DNA of 22,658 nucleotides from a virus. The stretch's first letter is position 1. The number at the start of each line of letters is the position of its first letter. The translations under genes and the position numbers were made by a program. A model generated the notes under the pieces. It was not told the origin of the DNA, searched no databases, and saw only the letters and a program-made list of their open reading frames with translations. Shown one piece after another: positions 14,456 to 21,609 of this stretch. The stretch lies in IMG/VR virus record IMGVR_UViG_3300043409_001952, positions 1 through 22,658 of that record. One strand, 5' to 3'.

Positions 14456-16300
14456 ATGAACACAGCCGATAAAATTGAACTCGTTGTACTGCGTAACCTG
14501 CTCTACAACGCCGACTACATTCGCCGTGTTCTCCCGTTCGTGAAGGAGGAATACTTTCACGACCCGTGCGAACGCCGCCTCTTCAAAAGCATCAGCGACT
14601 TCATTCAAAAGTACGCATCGTCTCCGACTGCTGAGGCTCTGAACATTATCCTATCCGAACAGGATGGAGTGGCTCAAGGCGAGTATGATGAGTGCGCCAA
14701 ACTCATCAGTACCTTGTTGGAAGGGAAGGACATCTCCAACGAGATTGCATGGCTGATCGACCAAACTGAGAAGTTCTGCAAAGACAAGGCGGTCTACAAC
14801 GCTCTCATGGAGTCGATCCAACTCCTCGACGATAAGAAATCTGCCAAGAGCGGCAAGTCTCGCAACGCCATCCCTGAGATCCTGACCTCTGCATTGAGTG
14901 TGTCGTTTGACGCTAGCATCGGTCATGATTTTGTTGAAGACGCAGACAGTCGATTTGAGTTCTATCATCGGGTTGAGCAGAAGATGCCGTTCGATCTAGA
15001 CTTCTTCAACAAGATCACGGGCGGGGGCGTACCGAGCAAAACACTCAACATCATCCTCGCAGGATGTGTTCATCCTGATACTAAAGTGAAGATTCGTTAT
15101 CAGAAGCGTATATGGTTGGATGATGTGTGGATGGAAAGTGAAATCAAAATATCAGGTGTGAACGACATGCTGAATGAGGGACACATCGTCCAAGTTGATT
15201 CTCCTGATGGGTATGTTCCTGTTTCTTTGTTTGTTGATAAGGGAACATGGAAAGAATATGTTCTAAACACCGATGACGGAACCGAAGTTCGTTGCAACGA
15301 AAATCATCTATTCGAAACGAGTCGGGGATGGATTTTGGCAAAACACTTAGTAGACACAGATTTCATGGTTTTGACAAAGAATGGGTTTGTCCGTGCTACA
15401 GTCACGAAAACAGGACACGATATTCCTATCGTGGACATTCAAGTCAATCACGAAAAACACCGATATTACACGAATGGTGTTTCGTCTCACAATACGGGCG
15501 TAGGCAAGTCCCTGTTCATGTGTCATCACGCAGCAAGTTGTTTGGCTATGAACAAGAACGTGTTGTACATCACCTTGGAGATGGCAGAGGAGCGCATTGC
15601 AGAACGCATTGACGCAAACATGATGGACATTGCAGTCGATGATCTCAAGTCTCTCACCAAGGAGGTGTACGACCGCAAACTCGCCCGTGCTACCCAAGGT
15701 CTCACAGGCAAGTTGATCATCAAGGAGTACCCCACCGCAACAGCGAATGTGGATCATTTCCGTCACTTGCTTGATGAGTTGCGACTGAAGAAAAACTTCA
15801 AGCCCGACATCCTCTTCGTGGACTATCTGAACATCTGTGCCTCTAGCCGCTTCAAGGCAGGAGCAAATGTCAACTCATATACCTATGTGAAGGCGATTGC
15901 GGAGGAACTTCGAGGGCTTGCGGTGCAGTCCGACTTTCCTATCTTCAGCGCAACGCAGACAAATCGTTCGGGCTTCGGCAACACCGATGTTGAATTGACA
16001 GACACCTCCGAATCGTTCGGTCTTCCTGCCACCGCCGATCTCATGTTTGCTATCATCGCAACCGAGGAGTTGGATGGGCTTGGTCAAATCATGGTGAAGC
16101 AATTGAAGAACCGATACAACGACCCAACGACCCACAAGCGATTCGTTGTTGGCATCGACCGTCCAAAGATGAAACTCTTCGATGTCGAGGAGAAGGATCA
16201 AAAACTGTTTGAGTCGTTGGGAAAGAAGGACGAAGATGACGAGGACGAAACCTCCAAGTTTCAAACAGGCAAGAAGCGTTCATTCTCTGGTTGGGGTTGA
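14456..16300 (+). CDS. 41: Replicative DNA helicase, T4 gp41-like (DnaB family), with internal intein
   Basis: A 614-residue precursor; without the 143-residue intein the helicase is 471 residues, close to T4 gp41 (475). The ATG at 14456 with GGAA 6 nt upstream is preferred over an in-frame TTG at 14444. The N-terminal domain (1-165) is DnaB-like and helical. The ATPase core has the Walker A LAG...TGVGKS, split by the intein between G203 and T347. YITLEMAEERIAERIDANMMD follows as motif 1a, DILFVDYLNI is Walker B, and QTNRSG fits the DnaB H3-type region. The acidic C-terminus (DEDDEDE) may contact other replisome proteins. It forms the hexamer that unwinds DNA ahead of the polymerase. ATP binding requires the intein to be spliced out. 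It directly follows the glycan cassette, whereas T4 has only gene 40 between uvsX and 41. Confidence 0.94.
   Translation: MNTADKIELVVLRNLLYNADYIRRVLPFVKEEYFHDPCERRLFKSISDFIQKYASSPTAEALNIILSEQDGVAQGEYDECAKLISTLLEGKDISNEIAWLIDQTEKFCKDKAVYNALMESIQLLDDKKSAKSGKSRNAIPEILTSALSVSFDASIGHDFVEDADSRFEFYHRVEQKMPFDLDFFNKITGGGVPSKTLNIILAGCVHPDTKVKIRYQKRIWLDDVWMESEIKISGVNDMLNEGHIVQVDSPDGYVPVSLFVDKGTWKEYVLNTDDGTEVRCNENHLFETSRGWILAKHLVDTDFMVLTKNGFVRATVTKTGHDIPIVDIQVNHEKHRYYTNGVSSHNTGVGKSLFMCHHAASCLAMNKNVLYITLEMAEERIAERIDANMMDIAVDDLKSLTKEVYDRKLARATQGLTGKLIIKEYPTATANVDHFRHLLDELRLKKNFKPDILFVDYLNICASSRFKAGANVNSYTYVKAIAEELRGLAVQSDFPIFSATQTNRSGFGNTDVELTDTSESFGLPATADLMFAIIATEELDGLGQIMVKQLKNRYNDPTTHKRFVVGIDRPKMKLFDVEEKDQKLFESLGKKDEDDEDETSKFQTGKKRSFSGWG
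15065..15493 (+). mobile_element. Mini-intein (143 residues) in the helicase Walker A motif
   Basis: An in-frame insertion encoding helicase residues 204-346. It starts with Cys204 in CVHPDTKV, the A block of Hedgehog/intein domains. GTEVRCNENHLFETSRGW (275-292) is the B block, with the conserved histidine H284, although the usual Thr before it is replaced. IVDIQVNHEKHRYYTNGVS (325-343) is the F block. It ends SHN (344-346), the G block with the penultimate His and terminal Asn. The +1 residue of the extein is Thr347. All chemistry for class 1 cis-splicing is therefore present. There is no room for a homing endonuclease, so it is a minimal intein. A hand count of 420 of its bases gives about 41% GC, against about 51% for 300 flanking extein bases, a sign of separate origin. 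Confidence 0.95.
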
Positions 16301-16319
16301 TTAACTGTCCTTGTGAGAA

Positions 16320-16361
16320 GGGCAGATTCCACGAAAAGTATACTTGTATGAGGGGCAGATT
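16320..16361 (+). repeat. Paired GGGCAGATT repeats flanking a 10 bp palindrome
   Basis: GGGCAGATT occurs at 16320-16328 and 16353-16361, 33 bp apart, with the perfect palindrome AAGTATACTT (16336-16345) between them. The second repeat includes the ribosome-binding AGGGG of the following small gene. The arrangement suggests a binding site for a regulator, perhaps a translational repressor, but no known operator is recognised. No terminator is visible between the helicase and this gene. Confidence 0.5.
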
Positions 16362-16363
16362 TA

Positions 16364-16585
16364 ATGTTTAGACTCCATATTGATGTTCCAATTGAAGCCG
16401 CCACCGTCGAAGAAGCACAAGAGAAGGCAACCCTAGTTCTATGTAAATTGGGGGTATCGGCAAACAACGCAGGTATTGAGGGGAACTGTAGACTAGGTAA
16501 TGATGATGATAGAAACCGCTCGAACTATTTTGAATTGGATAAGGCGGGGCATTGCTCCTCTCGCAAAAGCAAAATCTTCTTTTAG
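16364..16585 (+). CDS. Conserved phage protein of unknown function, 73 residues
   Basis: A complete small protein with a good ribosome-binding site (AGGGG at 16351-16355). The first 12 residues form a beta strand (MFRLHIDVPIEA), then an acidic-basic helix (TVEEAQEKATLVLCKLG), then a C-terminal piece with CRLGNDDDRNRSNYF. From memory, similar R-L-x-N-D-(D/E)-D-R-x-x-R-N-Y segments occur in small uncharacterised proteins of marine T4-like phages; I cannot name a family. The frame ends at a TAG that follows TTC TTT, with an overlapping reading frame continuing in +1. It lies 63 nt after the helicase and may be expressed with it. No membrane segment or signal peptide is present. Confidence 0.7.
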   Translation: MFRLHIDVPIEAATVEEAQEKATLVLCKLGVSANNAGIEGNCRLGNDDDRNRSNYFELDKAGHCSSRKSKIFF

Positions 16586-16832
16586 GGAAGAGTGTCCATC
16601 GTGTCCCGACTGTGGCTGTGCAACTATTCGTTCACATCAAGATATAACATTCGAGGTTGGGAACATGGAGATGAGAAGTGAACCCCTTGTTCGTGCATCA
16701 GTAACCATGAATGTTCCTGTTTTCAAATGTACCAACCCCAACTGTCGAGGGGGACTATACGGAGCAGAGGCAGACGAGATCATGGATCCTATCAAAAAGT
16801 TTCTATCGGATCGTGTGAGTTTCAAAGATTGA
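16500..16832 (+). CDS. Small zinc-ribbon-like protein overlapping the previous gene
   Basis: A 110-residue frame beginning with three consecutive ATG codons inside the preceding gene and extending 247 nt past its stop. The part beyond the overlap has CPSCPDCGC (cysteines at 32, 35, 38 and 40) and, about 45 residues later, CTNPNC, a four-cysteine zinc-ribbon layout. The middle (ITFEVGN, VRASVTMNVPVFKC) is beta-rich and resembles YgiT-type zinc ribbons in spacing only. No convincing Shine-Dalgarno sequence precedes the ATGs; a GAGGGGA lies about 15 nt upstream. The product may come from this internal start or from a +1 frameshift out of the upstream gene. Binding of nucleic acid or protein is plausible but not shown. 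Confidence 0.55.
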   Translation: MMMIETARTILNWIRRGIAPLAKAKSSFREECPSCPDCGCATIRSHQDITFEVGNMEMRSEPLVRASVTMNVPVFKCTNPNCRGGLYGAEADEIMDPIKKFLSDRVSFKD

Positions 16833-16835
16833 AAT

Positions 16836-16862
16836 TTGACCAAAAATTGCAATTTTGTTCAA
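16836..16862 (+). repeat. Imperfect inverted repeat upstream of the tRNA promoter
   Basis: The core AAAATTGCAATTTT (16843-16856) is a perfect 14 bp palindrome, and outer arms TTGA (16836-16839) and TCAA (16859-16862) extend it with a mismatch and a bulge. It lies directly after the zinc-ribbon gene and before the -35 of the next promoter. It is too AT-rich for a standard intrinsic terminator and has no following T-run, so an operator is more likely. Confidence 0.55.
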
Positions 16863-16869
16863 CGAAGAC

Positions 16870-16897
16870 TTGACTCTGCCCGAAAATTAAGTATAAT
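16870..16897 (+). promoter_or_regulatory. Sigma70-type promoter for the tRNA-like gene
   Basis: TTGACT (16870-16875) and a perfect TATAAT (16892-16897) are separated by 16 nt. Transcription would begin at about 16904, right at the 5' end of the tRNA-like gene at 16906. This is the best host-type promoter in the window and could also read into the late module starting at 17030. Confidence 0.75.
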
Positions 16898-16905
16898 CAC
16901 AACAT

Positions 16906-16981
16906 GCGCCACGGGAGGTCTTGGTTTATCTCAGCCGCATTTATAAAGCGGTAAGACTTGGTTCGAATCCAAGGTGGCGTA
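16906..16981 (+). tRNA. tRNA-like gene, possibly tRNA-Ile(UAU), with unusual anticodon arm
   Basis: The cloverleaf arms are clear: acceptor GCGCCAC/GTGGCGT (7 bp, first pair G-T), D stem GAGG/TCTC with GG in the loop, and T arm CTTGG-TTCGAAT-CCAAG with a canonical T loop. The anticodon arm is GCCGC/GCGGT around nine bases, ATTTATAAA, instead of seven. Read as CCGCA-TTTATAA-AGCGG, the loop is normal, with one A-A mismatch and anticodon TAT (codon ATA, Ile). Position 8 is G, not T, and position 14 is T, not A. The 3' CCA is not encoded (A-CTA follows). It is probably a phage tRNA, but the odd bases leave anticodon and function unsure. Confidence 0.72.
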
Positions 16982-17000
16982 CTACCATAAATGGTTTTCG

Positions 17001-17008
17001 CATAAATA
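17001..17008 (+). promoter_or_regulatory. Near-consensus T4 late promoter motif
   Basis: CATAAATA matches 7 of 8 bases of the T4 late promoter TATAAATA and lies 22 nt before the ATG at 17030, a suitable distance for a short leader. It sits inside the palindrome GCATAAATATGC (17000-17011). It would open the late-type module, but a 7/8 match to an 8-mer is weak evidence by itself. Confidence 0.4.
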
Positions 17009-17029
17009 TGCCGACAGGAAAGGCAATTT

Positions 17030-18232
17030 ATGCTATCGTTCGGTCATCACAATGCTCTATGCGAACAGATGGTGCAAAACAAGCACCTCGACCACATCGA
17101 GGATCTTATGCTCCTCCAAGGGGCAGAAGGTCTCGCCAACTCCCTTGCCTTCCTCAAGGACATCATACAGAGCCTCAAGGTAGGTTCTACATCTATGGGG
17201 ATGTCTACCAAGTTTGACGGAAAACCTGCTGTCATATGCGGCGTAAACCCCGAAAACAAGAAGTTTTTTGTGGCGATCAAAGGAGTCTTCGGCAAGGAAT
17301 CGAAGTACTTCCACACCGAAAAAGAGATCCACGACTACATTCAAATCCCCGATCTAGCCGACAAACTAGCCATCGTCCTCAAGTACCTCCCCAAAATGGG
17401 CATCAAGGGGGTTCTTCAGGGCGATCTCATGTTTACCCAAGATAGCAAGAAAACATTAGACATTGACGGCAAGCCCCACATCGGGTTTCAGCCCAATACG
17501 ATCTTTTATGCTGTTCCTGTTGCTAGTGAATTGGGCAAGAAAATCGCTACCGCAAAGATTGGAATCGTCTTCCACACAGAGTATTCTGGAGCAACCCTCT
17601 CTGATCTCTCTGCCACATCATTCAATTTTGATTCCTCCAAACTCAAGAATGATGCTGATGTGTGGGTCACAGATCCTAACATCTACGACCTCTCTCCTGT
17701 CATGATCAAGGAAGTTGAAGCAGCGAACCTACTGAAGAATGTTGCCGAATGTGAGGCTCTCTCTAAGAAGGTAGCCCCCTTCCTACCCACACTCTTAGCA
17801 CGGAAGGATCTCATGCCCCTTCTCCTTCCCTATATCAATAGCACGATTAGTGGTGGTCTCACTAACTTCTCTGCTTCAGGACTCAAACTGAATGTAAAAA
17901 CGAAGTTAGAAAGGGAGATAAATAAGTTGAAAACGGAAAATGGCAAAGAGGGCAAGACTGAGGGAATGAACAAAACTCTCAACTTCATCGATGCCTACCA
18001 ATCTCAGTTTTCAGATATGTTCGCTCTGCACAACATGCTCGCCAAGGTGAAGGAAGTGATTCTAGGTAGACTCTATGGGGTCTCACAATTAGGTCACTTC
18101 TTCATGGATGATGATGGTATTCGTCCAACCGACCCAGAAGGAATCGTTGTTGTCCACTCTGGGTCTGTTGTGAAACTAGTCAATCGTCTACGCTTCAGCC
18201 GACAGAACAGGAAAGTCAGAAATGCTCAATAA
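17030..18232 (+). CDS. Nucleotidyltransferase-like protein with DNA/RNA ligase superfamily motifs
   Basis: A 400-residue protein with ribosome-binding site AGGAAAGG before the ATG. Motifs of covalent nucleotidyltransferases appear in order: motif I KFDGKP (61-66, where K61 would be adenylated), QGDLMF (130-135) like motif III (xGEL), IGIVFHTEY (177-185) near IIIa, PEGIVV (369-374) as motif IV and VKLVNR (381-386, K382) as motif V. The nearly 190 residues between IIIa and IV hold an extra helical insertion (about 225-345), unlike the compact cores of ligases. No OB-fold domain follows, so it may be an RNA-ligase-like or stand-alone adenylating enzyme. From memory, proteins of this kind are common and uncharacterised in marine T4-like phages (a DUF6267-type family). 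Its last 11 nt overlap the next gene. Confidence 0.7.
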   Translation: MLSFGHHNALCEQMVQNKHLDHIEDLMLLQGAEGLANSLAFLKDIIQSLKVGSTSMGMSTKFDGKPAVICGVNPENKKFFVAIKGVFGKESKYFHTEKEIHDYIQIPDLADKLAIVLKYLPKMGIKGVLQGDLMFTQDSKKTLDIDGKPHIGFQPNTIFYAVPVASELGKKIATAKIGIVFHTEYSGATLSDLSATSFNFDSSKLKNDADVWVTDPNIYDLSPVMIKEVEAANLLKNVAECEALSKKVAPFLPTLLARKDLMPLLLPYINSTISGGLTNFSASGLKLNVKTKLEREINKLKTENGKEGKTEGMNKTLNFIDAYQSQFSDMFALHNMLAKVKEVILGRLYGVSQLGHFFMDDDGIRPTDPEGIVVVHSGSVVKLVNRLRFSRQNRKVRNAQ

Positions 18233-21200
18233 GTTTTCCGAACACGCCCACAAGATTGAGGTGTCCAAGAAGGATACCATTGTTATTGCTTTTGGGCGAA
18301 TGAACCCACCAACCATCGGTCACGGGGTACTCGTTGATACGGTTGTTTCGGAAGCACAACAGAGGAACGCTGATCACTTGATCTTCACAGGAAAGACGCA
18401 GGATTCAAAAAAGAATCCCCTCTCTCACACACAAAAAGTAACATACTTGGAGAAGTTTTTCCCTCAAGGCAAATTTCCTTTGAACACAGAGGGACACCCC
18501 TATGGAGCAGTTCTCCATGCTTGCTCTCTTGGTTACAAAAACATCGTCATGGTTGCAGGAAGTGATCAGGTAGAAGAGTTCAAGCAGATTGAACAATACC
18601 AAGGCAAGGTTGCCATGAAGGATCCAAAGAAACGAACCTACTCGTTCGAGTCATTTGAGGTCGTACAGGCGGGTGAGGTGAGAGCCGAACAATGTGATGG
18701 CAGTAACGGCATGACTGCCTCCAAGATCCGCAAAGCCGCATTCGGTGGAGATTTTGATAATTTTGCAGCAGGGATTCCAGGAAGCGACATCAATCTCAAG
18801 ATGAGCCTGTACACGGATGTCCGTAGGGGTCTTGGGTTGAAGGAAGAGTACCTCCCCGAAGCGGAGGCCGATCAAGACGAGGTCACAATCATCGCTCTCA
18901 CCTCATCCGAAAAGGATCTGAGTGATACTGTAGAAAAAATGCAAGCCATCTGCAAGAAGCGCAAGATCAAGTTCTGTGCGGTGAAAACAAGTAAAGCACA
19001 GATCGAAATCTCAGGAGTCGCTTCCGACAAGATCCTCATCAAAAACTATGATGGAGAGGGGAACGACCAAACAATCATCCCAGGAAACACCGTAGCGGTT
19101 GTTCGTGGAGGGGTTATGAATAGCGACATCGGTGTTGCCATCATAACAATCCTACAAAACAACGGAGTGTTCATGGTCAATGAGCGTGGAGGAATGGAAC
19201 TCTGTGCTAACAAACTAGAGACTGCCATTGCCCTAAAAAAGCACAACCTCCCGCACCCACGCACGGCGTTCGTGTGCGACGAATCAAACATTGAGTCTGC
19301 GGTCAAGGAAATAGGTGGCAAGTTCCCTGTTATTGTCAAAACCCTCACAGGTGCTGAAGGTATCGGTGTTTCAAAAATCGACAGCATGGAGAGCCTGAAA
19401 TCAGTACTACAGACCTTATGGAAGTACGGGGCTGAGGTCATCATGCAGGAGTTTCTGCCCAATTTCAAGAATGATGTTCGATCAATCGTACTTAATGGCA
19501 AGATTTTTGCTTGTGCGAAACGAGACAAGGCTCCGAAAGATTTCCGAACGAACATTGCTCGTGGCTCAAAAGGTGGAGCAATGCAACTCACCGACGAAGA
19601 AATCAAGTTGGTTGAGCAAGCCGCACGGGTGAGCAAATGCTACTATGTCGGTATCGACCATGTTATCAATGATGGCAAGCCATACATCATCGAGATGAAT
19701 GCTAGCCCAGGCACAGGTAACATCTACTATCGCTACCACGAAGACGGCAAGGGAAAGAATAATGTGAAGGGCGAGGAACTCGTTGAGGATCTTGTTGATT
19801 ACATCACGAACAAGGCGCATTGGAAACTATTCTCCAACCTCGCTGTGCGTGAGCCTGTCACAATTGATGGAGTTGAGTACACCGCAAAGATCGACACAGG
19901 TAACAGCGGTTACAACATGATCCATGCGGAGAACATCAAAGACAACGGCAACCACACCGTGACCTTCAAACTACCTAGCGGCAAGAAGACAACAAAGAAG
20001 ATCGTGAGTAGAATCACCGTAAAGAGCGGCATCGGAAAGAAGACTCGCCTTGTCGTTCTCATGGACATCGAATTCCACGGAAAGAAGTACCCCAACATCA
20101 AGTTTAGTTTGGGTGATCGAAGCCATATGTCTTCTAATGTGCTAATTGGTTTGCAGTTCCTCAGCAAAACAGGGCTGATGGTTGACCCCTCTGAAGCGAT
20201 CTATCCTCAACCAGAAGTTGGCACGAAACGCAAGAGTGAGGAAGAGGAAGAGGAAGAGATTGTGGAGATGCCAACACAAGTGGCAGTTACCGCAACCAAA
20301 GATCTATTTCGTTCTGCCAATGTCACCAAAAAGTTGTTTTCGCTTGCAAATAAGAAAAGGACAATGACATCGGCAGAATTTAAGAAAGAGTGCGAGAAGA
20401 CCAAGAATGAGATCATGATTCAAGCACACACCACAACAAACGCTGTGGTTACGCTCAACCAATTTGCCCAAAAGTCATATATTGGTAAGTTCATCACCAA
20501 ACTGTTTGACAAGTTGATGCAAGGAGGGGGAATGGACTTTCCTGATGTCAACGTGTTGCTACACAAAATCTCATACATGGCACACATGATTCCCTCTTTC
20601 CTTGGGATGGGCGATGAGGTGGATGGCAATCCTGTACTTGAGGATCGGGATCGAACAGAGATTGAAGATGCGTTGGCAATGCTGAATAACATCACGACCT
20701 CGAAAATGAGCATCAAGGAACAGGTAAACAGAACGATTTCTCTTGAGCAAAAAGCACTCTCGAAGGGAAACAAAGATGCCTCTGATCTGTATCGCTTGTT
20801 CATCGAGTACGGAAAAAATCAAATGTACGAGTCCCACAAAGACTCTTCGGATCCAATCACAGACATCGAGTTCCTTTTATGGGAAGTCAGTCCTCCTACA
20901 GGTGCGGCTCGAAGGTTCTCCAAGAAAGCAAAGATCAAGCAGGAGTTCCAAAAGCGATATGGCAGTCGTTGGAAGGAGGTTTTCTATGCGACAGCATGGA
21001 AAATGCACAATGATTCCTACGACCCCAATTTGAACATGGTGGAAGATGCCATCTCCAAGATCCATTCCAAGATCGTTGTAGAGGGGTCTAGTTGGGCAGC
21101 AAAGGCGAACGAGAAGAGAAGACCACTTGGTGTCGGAACAGATAAGATAGCAAAAACTTATCGACAAGACACCCCAGGTCAGCGGGAAAGGCTAAAGGAA

Positions 21201-21587
21201 GAAACCCCCAAACAAGAGACAGAGAAGGAAAGAGGCGACACTTACAAGCAATGGGCAAAACTTGTGAATATGTCCTCCAAGGAACTGTCCAATTTCATAG
21301 ATTCTGACGAAGGAAAAGAGGCGGGATTGTCTCGCAAGGAATCGGGGAAAGCGGGATCCGATGGCGGGAAAATCACAAGCGGCAGAGATTCTGCCCGTGC
21401 GATTGTTCGAATGTTGGATCGTTCCAAGGACAAGTGGACAGATAATGATTGGAAGTGGGCAGGTAAACAGGTTAACTTCATCAATCGCATGAAGGGAGCA
21501 AAGGGAGCATTCCGAGAAAGTGACGGAACACCTACCCGCAAATTGCTTGCTCTGAAGATCTGGGGACACAACCCTGAAAAAAGGTAG
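18222..21587 (+). CDS. Multidomain fusion: HxGH nucleotidyltransferase, RimK-like ATP-grasp, RimB-like protease, DUF3140-like tail
   Basis: An 1121-residue protein. Residues 17-195 form a cytidylyltransferase/NMNAT-type domain: GRMNPPTIGHG (25-35) with the HxGH-type site (TIGH) and MTASKIRKA (164-172) as the ISSTxIR motif. Residues 222-535 are a RimK-like ATP-grasp, with VIVKTLTGAEGIGVS (370-384) as the ATP-binding loop and YIIEMNASPGTGN (488-500) holding the metal ligands. Residues 545-655 are a RimB-like retropepsin, with AKIDTGNSG (555-563) and SSNVLIGLQFL (637-647). After EEEEEEE (673-679) comes a helical part, then KRYGSRWKEVFYATAWKM (911-928), a motif recurrent in phage structural proteins. 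Residues 1008-1120 resemble DUF3140: KLVNMSSKELSNFI, SGRDSARAIVRML and LKIWGHNPEK. AGGAAAG precedes the ATG, and the start overlaps the ligase-like gene. Confidence 0.85.
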   Translation: MLNKFSEHAHKIEVSKKDTIVIAFGRMNPPTIGHGVLVDTVVSEAQQRNADHLIFTGKTQDSKKNPLSHTQKVTYLEKFFPQGKFPLNTEGHPYGAVLHACSLGYKNIVMVAGSDQVEEFKQIEQYQGKVAMKDPKKRTYSFESFEVVQAGEVRAEQCDGSNGMTASKIRKAAFGGDFDNFAAGIPGSDINLKMSLYTDVRRGLGLKEEYLPEAEADQDEVTIIALTSSEKDLSDTVEKMQAICKKRKIKFCAVKTSKAQIEISGVASDKILIKNYDGEGNDQTIIPGNTVAVVRGGVMNSDIGVAIITILQNNGVFMVNERGGMELCANKLETAIALKKHNLPHPRTAFVCDESNIESAVKEIGGKFPVIVKTLTGAEGIGVSKIDSMESLKSVLQTLWKYGAEVIMQEFLPNFKNDVRSIVLNGKIFACAKRDKAPKDFRTNIARGSKGGAMQLTDEEIKLVEQAARVSKCYYVGIDHVINDGKPYIIEMNASPGTGNIYYRYHEDGKGKNNVKGEELVEDLVDYITNKAHWKLFSNLAVREPVTIDGVEYTAKIDTGNSGYNMIHAENIKDNGNHTVTFKLPSGKKTTKKIVSRITVKSGIGKKTRLVVLMDIEFHGKKYPNIKFSLGDRSHMSSNVLIGLQFLSKTGLMVDPSEAIYPQPEVGTKRKSEEEEEEEIVEMPTQVAVTATKDLFRSANVTKKLFSLANKKRTMTSAEFKKECEKTKNEIMIQAHTTTNAVVTLNQFAQKSYIGKFITKLFDKLMQGGGMDFPDVNVLLHKISYMAHMIPSFLGMGDEVDGNPVLEDRDRTEIEDALAMLNNITTSKMSIKEQVNRTISLEQKALSKGNKDASDLYRLFIEYGKNQMYESHKDSSDPITDIEFLLWEVSPPTGAARRFSKKAKIKQEFQKRYGSRWKEVFYATAWKMHNDSYDPNLNMVEDAISKIHSKIVVEGSSWAAKANEKRRPLGVGTDKIAKTYRQDTPGQRERLKEETPKQETEKERGDTYKQWAKLVNMSSKELSNFIDSDEGKEAGLSRKESGKAGSDGGKITSGRDSARAIVRMLDRSKDKWTDNDWKWAGKQVNFINRMKGAKGAFRESDGTPTRKLLALKIWGHNPEKR

Positions 21588-21609
21588 TCTAACCGAAGCC
21601 GCCGATTGT

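Noticed and set aside
16906-16981. Reading the tRNA-like gene as an ochre suppressor (anticodon TTA)
   Set aside because: This register needs the loop ATTTATA, after which the anticodon stem no longer pairs. The TAT register keeps four good pairs.
16984-16998. ACCATAAATGGT followed by TTTT as a terminator after the tRNA-like gene
   Set aside because: The stem is only four pairs with a short T-run, too weak for an intrinsic terminator. It would also cut off the downstream module from its best promoter.
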